Shown: positions 1 to 12,287 of the stretch, one piece after another
Position numbering within the stretch: the first letter of the stretch is position 1
Layout: each line of letters starts with the position of its first letter
Assembly (NCBI RefSeq): GCF_001640805.2
Contig: NC_066837.1
Location: 27,776,789-27,840,788 of the forward strand
Source of the DNA: Lates calcarifer
Taxonomy: Eukaryota; Chordata; Actinopteri; Centropomidae
DNA: 64,000 bases
Direction: 5' to 3'
Position numbers and translations under genes: made by a program
Notes under the pieces: generated by a model
What the model was told of the DNA's origin: nothing
The model's database searches: none
Seen by the model: the letters and a program-made list of their open reading frames with translations, nothing else

Positions 1-2857
1 CTTTATACTATATCATCTACCACTCCACAGGTATTGTTTATGTACCCTTTTCTTTTGTACTATTTCGACTCGACAAACCAACCAATTAAACATTAATTAA
101 CCAAATGCAATTAATCAAATGACCATAAACCAGTTTAAACTAAAGTTTGGCCCTTTGGGAACCTGAGCAGTTACCTACTTTACCAAGTTGTTGGTAAGAC
201 ATTTGCCTGGACAAAACACAAAACATCCCACAAAAAGTGCTGCAGTGCTACACCTGAAGCCAGGAATACCGAAATGTGCCCTTGGAAATTAAGGCACTTA
301 AGTGCCATCTGGATCTTAAACACTACTGCTGATCCCTGTGACTTTATAATTCATGGAATTACTAGCAGCCATTCTACACAATTTTAAAGGTTTCATTTAT
401 CATTGACATAACCTTTAACATGCTATTTCATGCATCCATTCTTAAGTGTGTTTCACAAAGTTTTTTATAAAAACTCCCTGTACATGTATAAAAAGCACAT
501 GACCATGAAATTATCCACTTCCTCCTTTATAAACTTTGTTGGGCTGCTGAGTACACAAGGCAAACTGTCTGGCCACGCATCACTATAAAAGTACCATTAA
601 AACACATCTGTCGCTGTGCGTACATAGCAGGCAATAATCTCATCTTTACAGGGGGAAGTCAATACATTAGTACACTTGGATAACAGTTACAAAGCTTGTG
701 ATTGACAAAGTGCCATAATTCTGTCCTGGTTACCATAGTGTAAAGGTAGGAGGTACACAATGGCACCCAAAGCAAGAAACTAAAGTAACCATAAAGCCAT
801 TACATGAATACATATTTTACTATTTCACTGTTCTAAGACTAAATTTGCATCATTTTATCATTTTGATCAAATTTGCCTGACAATCTAAGACCAAATACAG
901 TATAACATCCTGTTGTGTTTTGAAGAGCAAAACAATGCATCATTGTTACTGAGGCACTCTTCTGCTATTCAAAATGCATTAATAACAATCTTGTGATAGC
1001 TCGTCTTTGAATTGTCTTATATAAGTATGAGTCATCGTCTAACCTGATGAGCTCATCTAGCACAGGCAACTGTCTGGGCTGCAAAATGCTGGCAGTCTTT
1101 TTTTATAACTAATGTTTACAAAGTGTGAACGCTGCATTACAATGCTCAAGGAGTTTGAATCCTCCCAGGAGTGACAATGTGCATGTATCACCTCTCTGTA
1201 TTTGTGTTTCTTATTTAGGCAGGTGTTAAGGATGTTCGAAAACACCCCGGACAGGCAGCTGTACTGGTACCACATTACGTAAGCACGGTCAACTGTCACA
1301 TAAAAAAAAAAAAAACGAGAGAGGTCACTGCTAAAGCAGGAAGTGTAGAAAATGGCTAAAATACTTTATGACTATTTCCTGGGGTATTATTAATGTCTTT
1401 TGTAGTTATGACTCCACTCAACTGTGCAAGTGCTTGAAATATGGTCTATGGTCCTCTAATTACAAAACAAATACAGTATAATTTCATTTAATGACCCCTC
1501 CCTAAAGAGTAAGTACATGTAGCTCTGATGAAGGCTTTGTCCTAAGTTCAAATGACTAACATTTTCCTATCACATTCAGAGTCTTAAGATCATTACTTTC
1601 AGTTAGCCCTTTAAATGTGTTCAAGAAAATATTCCAAATTAGGAGTTATGCTCTAGCTCTGTAGCTCCTCAGCACAAACAGCTATACCCTCTGTTTATCT
1701 GCTATTTAGCACAAACTGCTAAATAGAGGTGATTTAGCAAAAACTCCAGTAACATATAAATACAGCCTTCATCTGTGCATATCAGGTAAAATAAACATTG
1801 CTGACCAGACTGTCAGTTAAAGTATCAAATTATACGAAATAACGAAATAAAAAACGTCAGCCCTGTCACTATAATAACTGAATTACAGTATATTTGGAAA
1901 CAGAGTTGTGATTAGGCTAAATAGGTTGAAAACAGCATGTCTGAAGGTTTCTCACACACATTTTACAGATTGGAAACTGGGTCAATTCTCATCACTGAAA
2001 TCACTGTACTTTCGATGGCCTGAGGATATAGGGTATCATATGCTGTACAGACTGTAGAGTCTTAAGCAAATTTGTGATTTTAGTCTATATACATAAAATT
2101 GACTTCACTTAATCTTTGGTTTGAGACAACTGTAACTTCCACTATCACTAATATGTGCCATGGAAGCCAGTCAATGCATCTGTGTCTATATGTATAAGTG
2201 TACGTGTGTCATTGAGTGTGTGTGTGTGATAATAGCATGCCCTTGTGGTGCCCTCACAGTAGTATCATGTAGTAGGATGAACTGAGCTGAAGTCAGTTTC
2301 CTCTAATGAAAAGGCAATGATGTACAGCTCAGACTGGCTGTTTTACTCCTCCCTCCTGTCTCAATGAAGCAAACCCCGACAGCCAATAAAACGCTTTCCA
2401 CAAATGCATTTGCTGCCCTGTCATAGAGATGATGAGGATGAAAAGTAACTGCACAACTTTGCCCTTTCAGTGTTCTGACTGCCATTCAAAATAAATAAAA
2501 ATAGATGGTTTGCTCTCCAAGACAATTATTAAAGGTAGATGTTAAATTAACATTTTTTTCTGATTGAATTTCTGGTTCAAAAAATCATGTTGTTCTGCTG
2601 ATACAACTGACTTAAGAAGGGGAATGATTTTGCTTTCTAAGTTTGCAGACATTACACATTTATAACCTCACTCACGCAGGACTTTCTGCGAGAGGTACGG
2701 TTCATCTTTAAAAAGATGGAGAAATAGGCTGGAACTAAACTGTTGTTTACCCATGAGGAATTACTCTACATCTTGTTCGGTGGTGCATTTGCATTCCCCA
2801 TGTCTGCCTCTCACTTTATCTTGCACTTGCTCTACATTTCCTGGGAGACACATAGGA
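1..2857. other. Noncoding AT-rich flank
   Basis: No reading frame here looks coding and no known repeat was recognised. There is an A-run at about 1,302-1,315 and a short TG run near 2,217-2,228. It could be intron or intergenic DNA of the minus-strand neighbour proposed at 7.2 kb, but no exon of that gene was found. Confidence 0.5.
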
Positions 2858-2897
2858 ACACACATACGCACCCACACCCACACCCACACACACTCAC
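2858..2897. repeat. CACCCA/CA-rich simple repeat
   Basis: Imperfect tandem run of CA and CACCCA units. A short open frame across it is low-complexity His/Thr and is not a gene. Confidence 0.85.
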
Positions 2898-3628
2898 AAT
2901 GTCAAACTAAATGTCTTTGGCTACATCTGTTTGTGTCTCAGTTCTTCCTGTCTGTCTGCGTGTGCTTAGTGTGAACATACAACAGCTTGTACTTTCTAAT
3001 GTTTGTATCAGTGGCTGCAACTAAAAGCCATGTTCAGATGCATTTGGTGTTGAAGCATCCCTGAGGATCACTCTGTTTAAATGTTGTTGCACCACACATG
3101 ACCAATTATATTATGTGGGACTTGAAGCATCATATTATATCATTGGCTATGACATGCTAGTAAATTCAAAAAGCTGAAATGTGATAGCATGAGTCCTGGC
3201 AAAAAAATGGATGAACAAATATTTAGCACCCTGTCTTTTTAAATGAACTTATGTACCAGTATATGTGGAAATGGCATAGTCTTGCACTCTGAGTCCAGCA
3301 CTGATAAAACCTTCTTTTACCTACTGGCATATATTTCCAAACTAGCAAACAAGAAAGGATTACAAACTTGAGTACTGTAACAAAGTGTAGCTTACTAAAA
3401 CTGTCTTTTTCTCTGGCAGTGGAGACCTTTTTCACCTTTCATTTACTAGCTTCAGTCTTCTTTTAACTCTGTTAACCCTGTTTGAAACATCTGGCTCTTA
3501 AAGCGGCTATAATCAATGTTTTTACAATAACCATGTGTCAAATGACAATGTGAAAATAATGTGAAAGTACTTGTAGTAATGAACCTGGCTTTATGGAGCT
3601 TTATAATGAGTTTCAGCTCGTTGTTCAG
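2898..3628. other. Noncoding stretch
   Basis: AT-rich sequence with no coding-like frame, RNA gene or recognisable repeat. Confidence 0.5.
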
Positions 3629-3977
3629 CTGTGTGGCCCACAACTTTACTGTTTTGGTTCACCTCACCCTCAGCAACATGTGGACAGACTAAGTTAGCTA
3701 CTAGCTGGTGAACATAGTGGAGCATTTAGCAGCTAAAGACCAAAACACACCTAGAAGAGAGTGAATATCAGATTAACAGCAGGTGCATGACTCCAGCTAT
3801 CAGCTGGATGTGTAAATAAGCAACAACCTGTAAATAACATGTTTGCCATGTCAACTTAAAAGGTAATAACATGTCAAAGTAATTTCCACTGACACATGCA
3901 TCCAAAGAAAGTTTTTGCAGGTTTGATCAGCTGAATGCTCCACTATGTTCATCAGCTAGCTGCTAGCTTGATGTAGC
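3629..3977. repeat. Hairpin-forming dispersed repeat, copy 1
   Basis: The left arm near 3,694-3,740 and the right arm near 3,925-3,977 are imperfect reverse complements over about 40 bp, sharing the core gaacatagtggagcatt. The flank 'gcccacaactttactgtttt' recurs near 13,710 and 49,490, and inverted near 52,580. This is an interspersed element, possibly a non-autonomous DNA transposon, whose full ends could not be fixed. Confidence 0.6.
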
Positions 3978-6810
3978 ACCTTCAGACAGAGCCTGTCAGC
4001 CTGCAGATATTATTCCTGCTGCCTACCAGGACTGGTGATGCTCATTGCTGTAATATGGTTGTTAGCACTAGTTACTGTGAATGTTCAAGTTAGTAATTAT
4101 TTTCTGTTTTATTTTAATACTTATACCACATATTGTTTACTGGTAAAAAAACAAACAAAGTTAGCATAAATGCAATTATCACAGCAGAGTGAAAGAGTTA
4201 AAAAAGTAATCCATGAAGCCTTTTTTAAAATAAAATGTTAAAATAGAGAGGAAAGAATGCCCATCGTAATTCTCCTTTTGTTTAACCAAAACCAAAGGTT
4301 TTCATTTTATCAATAAAAGACAGAACCCAGTAAACCCTCTCATCTAATAAGCCTGAACAGGGGAATGTGTTGCCCCATTGATTATTATAGATTCTCTGAA
4401 GATATACTCATTTTAGCACTAAAAACTGTATTTAACCCAAAAAGTGATTATTGAAACGTATTTCTCTTACAATATTACAGCTCTGCAGTAACATAACTGC
4501 ATTATCCTAACAATCATACTTACAAGAGGGCATTGCAGTGAAGTGAACTGCCAAAATGTTGAAATATCATGGAGAACTGCAATATACTTTTGTGGTTTGT
4601 GTAAGAAATGAGATGAAGATTGTTCTCACAGTGAATGGGAAGTCATCACCACAAAGCTGAGTCAGCACAGCTAAGAGAAGGCCATTTATCCTGCTCAAAA
4701 CAAATTAATGTTCTGTGAGTCTGTACAGGAGTGAGTGTGTCTTTGAGACCTGAGCTGGGGGGATGTGGGTATGGAAGGGTATGGAGTGGGGTGGGGGTGG
4801 GGGGTTCTAAGCTGTATACATGACTGAGTGCATTTATCATTTCTTTAGATGAGCATTGATCTGCAGATATCTCTGTTTCATTTTCAACCAATCACTGCAC
4901 AATGTCCATACGCTGGCGTAATAAACTGGGATGCAGAGCAGCAAAAACACATCCCTGTCCTTTTATTACTGAACGGCTGCCAGTGACGTCCTCTGGTCCT
5001 CATTCCAATCAGTCATCATCTCCTGCTGATAACACACTCTGAAAACCATCACCATGGGAACTGTTGCACATGTTATGGGTGGTCGTCAAGGAAACCTGGC
5101 TGAATAATGGTCCATCTTCTCTCATGCACTGCCTTGCCTCTCCTAGCCTGACTCACTTGTTCTACGCTGTGTTCCTGCGATGTGAAAATAGCTGTGCGAT
5201 CTAAGAGACTGTGTTCGTGGTAGAGAAAGAGGATGTGAAAGGGCAAACTGTGTACTTATGGTGATTATCCCGATGACAGCTCCATTTTAAACTGTTCCCT
5301 CAGGCTCATTTCCCCCCTCTGTAATCCAGATGTAACCGTGGGATCAGGATGGGGGGATGTGGAGGTGGACTTTTTTGTACTTTACATGATTGTATTACAC
5401 ATGGGACTCAGCCCAGAGGATCCTGGAAAGAGCTTTAGACTGGGTATGTGAGGATAATAAGTTTGGCTGTACAAAGCACAGTTTATTGTTCAGCTTTTGA
5501 TTAAAGTATTTGGATTTTGTTACACCTGCCCAACCTCATTATTTTCCCTCCTTTGTATATAAAGCATGCAACACACTTAATGCATGCATTGGAAATGTCA
5601 TTCTCAGATTACAGATAATGACTCTGATCATTAACCGGATTGTATTTAAAGTATATATTTCCTGTTTTATACTCTTCACTGTGCACAAATCCATATGTTT
5701 TACTAAAGAAAACTTTGACAGTTTATCTCTGTAATTCTCCAACTATGCAGTTACTGACACATTCAAAGTTTGTTCTAGTCCTTGAGAACAGAAGTTAGCA
5801 AAACAACCTCATCTCAAGGTCCATTTAGAAGCTGTTATAGAGCATTGGATCATATCACATGATCTGCTTTAGTAGATGGAATACCTGAACAAGACTATTT
5901 CAATTTCAAATTTTTCTGAGTTCTTTTGTCCAAATTGATTCTTTAAAATGACCTTGAAGTTAGATTTGTTTTGTCAGCTGGTGTTTTGGTAAAGAGTAAA
6001 TTGGGAGACTCAACCTTTAAGTCATTATGGGTGAGACAACCTTAAAGTGGTTGGAAAAATTAACTTAGTACAATTTTTACCTGCTGATGAAGATCACATG
6101 ATGTGACTGAAAGCTCTGGAACAGCTTCTGACCTTGAGTTGAGATTGTCAGCTATCACCAAATTTGATCAAAGTAGTGAAAGACTTTTCACTCAAATGAC
6201 TTGGAACAGGTGGATTCCTAACGATAAGATTTCAACTTTTACACTATGAACAGCATTTATTTTGTTTGGACATCCTCACTAACTAAGTGGTAGGCAGGCT
6301 GATGTTGGATAGGGTGGCCAAGGCTGGATTACTCAAACTGGGTTTTAGATTATTAAAAAAAATATTTTTTTGCTACTATTTTTAGCTACTGTAACATGGA
6401 TCCTTCAGTCTTGTCTTGTAGAGGAGTCCAGTGTCAAAATCTCATTTGAACTTAATTATTATACTTTGAATATTTAATCAAATCACTATTCGCATCAGTG
6501 CTGAGGTACTTGGACCTTACATATTTCAATTTCATTCTAGTTTTCACTTCATTTCACAGGGATATACTATACTTTTACTCCAGTTCTTTTATGTAGCAGC
6601 TACAGTTATTGATTTCACATCTAAACTACATGATCACTTTAAAATTAGCCACCAGCTGTGATAATATGGGACCTTTACTTGTAAAATAATATGTGTGTGG
6701 TATTACTACTTTTACTTAATTATAGACAAGCAGTTTCCTCAAAAACCAGTCACTTTGTGATTTTATTGGTGTATATTTTGTTTGTCACTGAATACAGGTT
6801 ACACCTTCAC
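3978..6810. other. Noncoding stretch with a G-rich patch
   Basis: Mostly AT-rich without a convincing gene. G-runs at 4,757-4,804 (at least six runs of three or more Gs) could form a quadruplex on the plus strand. The minus frame over this patch is proline-rich only because of the G-runs. Confidence 0.5.
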
Positions 6811-6909
6811 CTCCATACACCAACCATTACAACCACGTTAAACAGAGAGAGCAACAGGCCCGCCTCCTGCAGCCTGAGACGGGAGCTGTTCTTCAGCACC
6901 ACCACACAA
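6811..6909 (-). other. Possible small exon (minus strand), unassigned
   Basis: On the minus strand a good acceptor (ending gtatcag) and donor (GGAG/gtgaag) bracket 99 bases. One frame is open throughout and reads VVVLKNSSRLRLQEAGLLLS then a hydrophobic stretch, suggesting a membrane segment. Its entry phase does not match the phase-0 end of the candidate first exon at 7,137, so the two cannot be joined simply. It may be a chance open stretch in a GC-richer patch. Confidence 0.18.
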
Positions 6910-7136
6910 CTGATACAGGAGCATCAGTCAGAGGCACACAGTGAATACACAGTGGCTTCGGCACCTTTTTGTGTTAAGTCTGTCCCTTCCATACACTATT
7001 TAAGTTAAGTACTCCACCTGATGATGTATAAACACATAACTATTCGTTTTTAAACACTCACTTTCATAACGTGCTGCCATACAATGCGTTCAGTCATCAG
7101 ACATTTTGTTTTTAGCTTTTTTGTGATGTTACTGAC

Positions 7137-7208
7137 CTTTCTGAGAGTTTCGAAGTCTTTGAAACCCCTGCTGTTGTCCTCTCTGTAACGTCGATATGCC
7201 CGATACAT
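7137..7208 (-). CDS. Possible first coding exon of a minus-strand neighbour
   Basis: On the minus strand an ATG at 7,208 opens 24 codons beginning MYRAYRRYREDNSRGFKDF and ending at a donor-like AAAG/gtcagt, phase 0. An in-frame stop lies a few codons upstream, so the ATG would be the real start. The exon is basic and charged, and sits in the only clearly CpG-rich patch of the left end, as expected for a housekeeping first exon. The protein is not recognised. In mammals the gene next to CFAP58 on this side (ITPRIP) is divergent, but this sequence does not resemble it. No second exon was found, so chance remains possible. Confidence 0.33.
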
Positions 7209-7560
7209 TATTGCCCATGACAAGATGCTGACAGTAATTCACCGCCGCTTTGACTGAACACTATTATTCCGATTGGTGATGGCTGCTTGTACTTCTTTGA
7301 GGCAGTTTCCTCGGAAGTAGATAAATAACACTTTGGCTCCTCAGTCGTCGGCAAGGGTGACCGTGTTGTTGTTTCTAATGACGTCCTCCAGTCATTGCCA
7401 AACGACAAAGGCGGAAGAGGCAACAGGCAGCAGGCACACAGGTGTGCGGAGTCAGAGTGCACTGATAATATGAGGATGTTGAATCCTGGATGGAGCGTTT
7501 GGCTTTTCATCAGCGGAATTTGACGACTGAATAATCCTCTTCAGCGAGTTCAGTGTTCTC
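7137..7560 (-). promoter_or_regulatory. CpG-rich promoter-like patch
   Basis: CpG dinucleotides are far denser here (around twenty in ~420 bases) than in the flanks. A CCAAT box on the minus strand (7,272-7,276) lies about 65 bases upstream of the candidate ATG, and a CRE-like TGACGTC is at 7,379-7,385. There is no TATA box. It could drive the minus-strand exon, and by position could once have been a bidirectional promoter shared with the plus-strand CFAP58 remnant. Confidence 0.42.
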
Positions 7561-8532
7561 GGACAACAGCTGAGAGAATTTTATTACTTTGTTTTATTAA
7601 AAACAGTGAAAGCATTTTCGATATAGTCTCTTGAATATTATAAGATAAAACTATAGTTTGTTATTATTTCTTCGGTTTGATGAGGGTTGATACAATACTG
7701 AAAATGAAAACGGACTAGAATAATAATAATAACCAGGACAAAAGGCCTAGCTATCATCTGAAAGCTGTAACTTCACCACCTGCTTTCATTTAAACGTGCA
7801 GTCTGTAGAAAATAAGTGCAAACACACACATGCATAATGAGCACTTTAATCATGGTCCATGAATTGTGTAAAGCTGCCATCTAGTGTAAATCAACAATGA
7901 ACAACAAAACAAAACAAGCCAATGACAGTTTGGGTTTGTTTTCCACTTGCAGTTTCTATTGAAAATCTGATCCAACGTCATGAGAGTGGCCTACTTTTCA
8001 CAGCTGTGCAATATTCATCATGTTTGTGGGTACGCTTCGACCTGGATCACATATGTGCATCTGATAATAGTAATTGAATTTATAATGGAAAATTACATGT
8101 GTGAGTGTAATGCTAGTGGAATTAAATATTTTTCTTTTTTTTCTGTTGATTAGTGGAAAAATCTTGATGAACCTTGATGAAAGAATGATTCATTAGACAG
8201 ACATATGATGCCCCCTTCCAATAAATCATTTGTCCAAAATTACATGCCCTTTGTACTTCAACTGTTAGTTCAATAAAACATATTATTTCAGAACTACATC
8301 CTTGACATTTATGCCTTGAAAAATGTTAGGACTTCAGAATAATATAATTTAACAAATATAATTTTCATGGTTGAAATGCAGTGATGCAGTATATTTAATT
8401 AATTACTGTTGTAGAGTACAGTTTGAGGTATTGTATTTTATTTCTGTGTTCCCACTTACATTTCAGAGGGAATTATTATAATTTATACTCTGCAACATTC
8501 ACTGACATTTATTATTACAGGTTATTTTTCAG
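7561..8532. other. Noncoding stretch
   Basis: AT-rich, no coding-like frame or known repeat recognised. Confidence 0.5.
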
Positions 8533-8590
8533 ATGAAGAGATTACATAAAACATATGATGATCTTATAAAATACATTACATTGTTGAAGA
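8533..8590 (+). pseudogene. Weak candidate N-terminal CFAP58 exon remnant
   Basis: After a plausible acceptor (ttatttttcag) the plus frame reads MKRLHKTYDDLIKYITLLK up to a donor-like GTAAAC. The RLH...K.YD pattern resembles the early RLH..KKSYDNEKRL region of CFAP58, and the position upstream of the better exons is right. The match is short and could be chance. Confidence 0.2.
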
Positions 8591-8944
8591 GTAAACTAAT
8601 GCTTCTCGACCTTTTTGGCATGTGACTTTGCACAAAAAAATCAGTGTCTAGTTGTCAGTGTCTCAGATATCTATGAGAGGTTAGCTGTTCCCCTATAAAT
8701 GTCTCACATGGTGTCATTTAAATAAGTGCTGTGGGCCCAAAGAGATGAGTTCATTTACTTTTGATACTTTCTTTATAGCTTTGCTGCTAATTTCGAATGC
8801 AGGACTTTTACTTGTGATGGAGTCATTTTCCATTCTTGTATTTGTACTTTCACTTAAGTACAATGTCTTCAAGAACATACTGAAATGCCAATCAGATCAG
8901 CAAACTGATTTTAGGCTTGTTCATTTATTCTGTACATGTTTTAA

Positions 8945-9112
8945 GCCAATAAGCTGCCAAACCCAGCTGCCATTTGGTGGGAGGCAGGAAACACCCTGGA
9001 CAGATAGCCATTCTATCACAGTGCTGACACATAGAGACAACCATTCACACTCACATTCACACCTGAGGGTAATTCAGAGTCACCAGATGACTTAACCTGC
9101 ATGTCTTTGGTT
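8945..9112 (-). mobile_element. tRNA-derived SINE (family 2) remnant, minus
   Basis: Reverse complement matches the body of the fish SINE seen at 20.2 and 30.9 kb: catgcaggttaggttaat, then the 'gtgaatggttgt' and 'agggtgt' segments. The tRNA head is missing. Confidence 0.65.
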
Positions 9113-10090
9113 ATAGATGGTTTAAAAGATGAATATTACTACAGTTGTTTCAGCAGATGTAATGTCAGACCATAACTGCAGTAATATAATCTGGTTGCCA
9201 AATATTTGTCTTTTAAGCTGCTGGCATCAGATGAGGAGAAGTGTTTCATATTTCATGTGACCTTGCAGAGATGCACCTTTACATGTCATTTGGCTGCAAT
9301 GAAATGACTGGACTGGCCACACACAGCTGTATATCTCTGGCAAGGCAATTTCAGGTGTGTATAATTTCACATGAAATCAGGATGAGAACCAAGACCGGAA
9401 GACTGTGATTTAGCTCACCCTTCCTACACAATTAGCCTTTGCATGTTCTAAAAGTCAGTCTGTGCCTCAATTTCACTATTGCCAGGGGGCAGAAACCTGG
9501 AGGATTCACCTTAGGATCCTCTGGAGAACAAATTTAGGTTATTCTCAGTGATATCTGTTCTGTTGAGCAGCTGAGAAAAATGTTTAAAATGAGTTATACA
9601 ATATGATTTATGAAAATAATGATCCTATTTTGATCATCAAAGTGTAGCGACATTGTGCCTGACATCATTCATTGATAAGTTCATAGTGGGGGAGATGTAA
9701 ATGGACATGCAGTAGAGACTACAATAGGGTAAAAGTGAGGTCACTAAAAATTATGACCTAAACCTCCATCAGGTCCTGCTTTCCCATCATCCAGTGATAG
9801 GAGGCAGATTTAGAGGAGTCTTTCTTTCAATTCCTAGACCATCTTTTAGCACATTGAAGAAATGACGACCAGTTTGAAGGTCTGATATATGGTTCTGGAA
9901 GATGAACTCTAATAGACACAAGGCCAACATAGAAATAAACAATCAATATATCCAAAATGAAACAACAACACAACAACAACTATCCCCCCTCTCTTTGCCT
10001 CTTCCTCTTTCTGTAGACACCAACAGGCCCTTGTCATAATCATAGCAAATTCCATTCTAAACTGAGAACTAACTTATTACTACTACTTAC
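9113..10090. other. Noncoding stretch
   Basis: No gene seen. A short CAA-rich run lies near 9,961-9,980. Confidence 0.5.
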
Positions 10091-10166
10091 TTAATTTCCC
10101 TGAGGGAGTCATCCCAAAGGGATCAATAAAGTCGTGTCTAAGTCTTGTCTAAGTCTACATGAAGCA
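10091..10166 (+). mobile_element. LINE 3' tail fragment
   Basis: The tttccctgagggagtc...gatcaataaagt sequence followed by degenerate repeats of gtctaagtctt is the form of a fish L2-clade LINE 3' end. No coding part remains upstream. Confidence 0.5.
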
Positions 10167-10329
10167 ATGATCTCTGTGACCCAAACCATTTATCAATCAA
10201 ATGGTTTCAGGTCCAGGATCTCTGTGAATATCCATTCTATCTTATTCAGTAATCAAAGAACTTTAACAATTTATTTGTTTGTCTGATCAATTAATCACCT
10301 TTATTTTGTTTAAGACTATTCATTCATTG

Positions 10330-11510
10330 TTTCTTTCCTGCACTACTACAAGAGCATTCAGATCATACTCATGCATGTTTGCAACAAGATCAATCAATCT
10401 CTCTGTCTCTATCATCAGTCTCTCTTCATCTCTCTTCCCAACCAAGGTTGTAAGAAATCTAGGTGTTATGTTTGATGACTTATTATGACCCTGACTATGT
10501 TGCATGTCTCCCAGGCACTTTGTGGCACTTTGCACAACACAACATAAGAAAAATCAGGGTCTATCAGGGTGGCAGTGGCTCAGGAGGTATAGCAGGTCAG
10601 CCACTAATCAGAGGGTCAGTGGTTTAACCCCTGGTTCCTCCAGTCCAGTACTTGGGCAATATACTGATCCCCATACTGCATCCGATGGCAAACCATTGGT
10701 GTATGTGAATGTATGTGTATAGAGTGCTTATATATAGAGAACAAGCACTGTATGAATGTGTGTGATGTGTGAATGTGTGAATGTGACCTGTACGCAAAAC
10801 TTGGAGTGGTGGACATGAAAAGTGTTAGTCATGTAAGTGCAGTCCATTTACTCAGTATGCTATGCAGCTTTTGGCCATGGTAATCTCTAGCCTCAACTAC
10901 TGCAATTCTGCCCTTCTTGGCAGGGCTGCCTTCATGCACAGGAAAACCTTTACACATGGTCCATAATGCAGTGGTGTATGTATTTTCAATCAGCCTAAAA
11001 GGGCACATGTCACTTGTTGCTGCTCATGCTCTGCTCTCACATGGCCGCCTGAGTCAAATTCAAGTCACTAATGCTTGCCTATAGATTGACTTCTGGGTCT
11101 GCACCCTTCTACTTGAACTCAGTCATGCACACTTACGCTTATCTTATGCATTTCTTCGAGGATTGTTGCAATCACAGTCCAGATTCTCCTCCTTTGTGGT
11201 TCCCTGAGCTCCCACATGAGCTCCCAAATGCTGACTGAGCAGGGGCCCCCTCTCTATCTTCAAGAATCTCTTGAAGACTCATCTCTTCTGAGAACACCTC
11301 CTCTCCTAACACCCCTAACACCTCACTAGCACTTATTGCGCACTTTTACTGCATTTCTTTAGCTGATCTCCTTGCACTTTGTCTTGCTGAACAGATGTTA
11401 TACTGAGTACTTAATTCAAGGTCTCCTACTGTACTGAAGCTTCAGTGTTCTCCCTCACTTGTAAGTCGCTTTGGATAAAAGTCTCTGCCAAATGAGTAAA
11501 TGTAAATTTA
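10330..11510 (+). mobile_element. L2-type LINE fragment, split by a SINE
   Basis: Decayed 3' half of an L2-clade non-LTR retrotransposon. Broken frames read RNLGVMFDD near 10,453-10,480 and LLAMVISSLNYCNSALLG near 10,868-10,920, matching the C-terminal part of the reverse transcriptase (family pattern LGV..DD and VISRLDYCN). The 3' end is the fish L2 tail gtaagtcgctttggataaaa near 11,462-11,481, with an AATG/AAAT-rich terminus. It is 5'-truncated with many stops and frameshifts. The SINE at 10,567-10,851 interrupts the coding part: an IRKIR motif lies just left of it and YAMQLL just right, both from the same protein region. It is not active. Confidence 0.8.
10567..10851 (+). mobile_element. 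tRNA-derived SINE (family 1), inside the LINE
   Basis: The head contains an A-box-like tggctcaggagg and a degenerate B box (ggtttaaccc); the tail ends agtgcagtccatttac. It has the same organisation as the copies at 20.8, 38.1, 44.8 and 60.7 kb. Its tRNA-like head is Pol III promoter sequence, not a tRNA gene. Because it splits the L2 reading region, it inserted after the LINE. Confidence 0.85.
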
Positions 11511-12287
11511 AACATGATCCAGTGAAGGTTGATGACAAAGAATAAGAAACACATTTCATGGGTTTTAACGTTAGTTTGATTATTATTTGGCATACCATGA
11601 TGTATATTGATATCAGAAATATTGTAAAATTGTGATATTTATTTCAACTTTTCTTCAAGCCCATCACATGAATGGAAAGGCCATAGCATGCACTAGGTTA
11701 AAGATATTGAATGGGGCATCCTGGTCATCTAATGATTATAAAAGAACTGATATGAATTTAGCATTACACTTATCGTCAGACAGTTTAAATAAAAATGCAT
11801 AATAAATGATGCAGCAGAAATATGATCTTGTTGTTTCATTCTTCTTCCTTGCTAAAACCTCCTATTTACATTACCAACAACTTGACCGCTGACAACGTGT
11901 CAGAACCCAGAACTGCATATTAGATAGAAGAAATCAGACATGCAGAGAGTCAGATTTTCTGCTAATACTTCTGCATCTCATCTGCAGCACCTTTTACCTT
12001 TTTAAAAAAGTCTTTTTACAGGTGGAAGATAAAAGTAAGAGCCAGTGGGCTTTCTGTTAAACAAACACCCAAAATCAATAAGGAGAAATGTTACTTTGTA
12101 CAGGAGTAACTGGTGAACACTGGCACAGATAAAGGCTTTGGAGACAGTGCCGTCAGAGCGGTAGAAAGCCCCAGCAGGATACAGTCCTACTGGCCACTAC
12201 TAGCATACATAACTCCAGAAGTGTAGCATACCAGCTCTGTGTATCTGTTTCATCTCCCTTTTTGCTGTTTGGTGCTTCCAAATTCAG
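11511..12287. other. Noncoding, presumed intron of the CFAP58 remnant
   Basis: No gene-like frame. It ends in a pyrimidine-rich stretch leading to the acceptor at 12,287. Confidence 0.45.
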
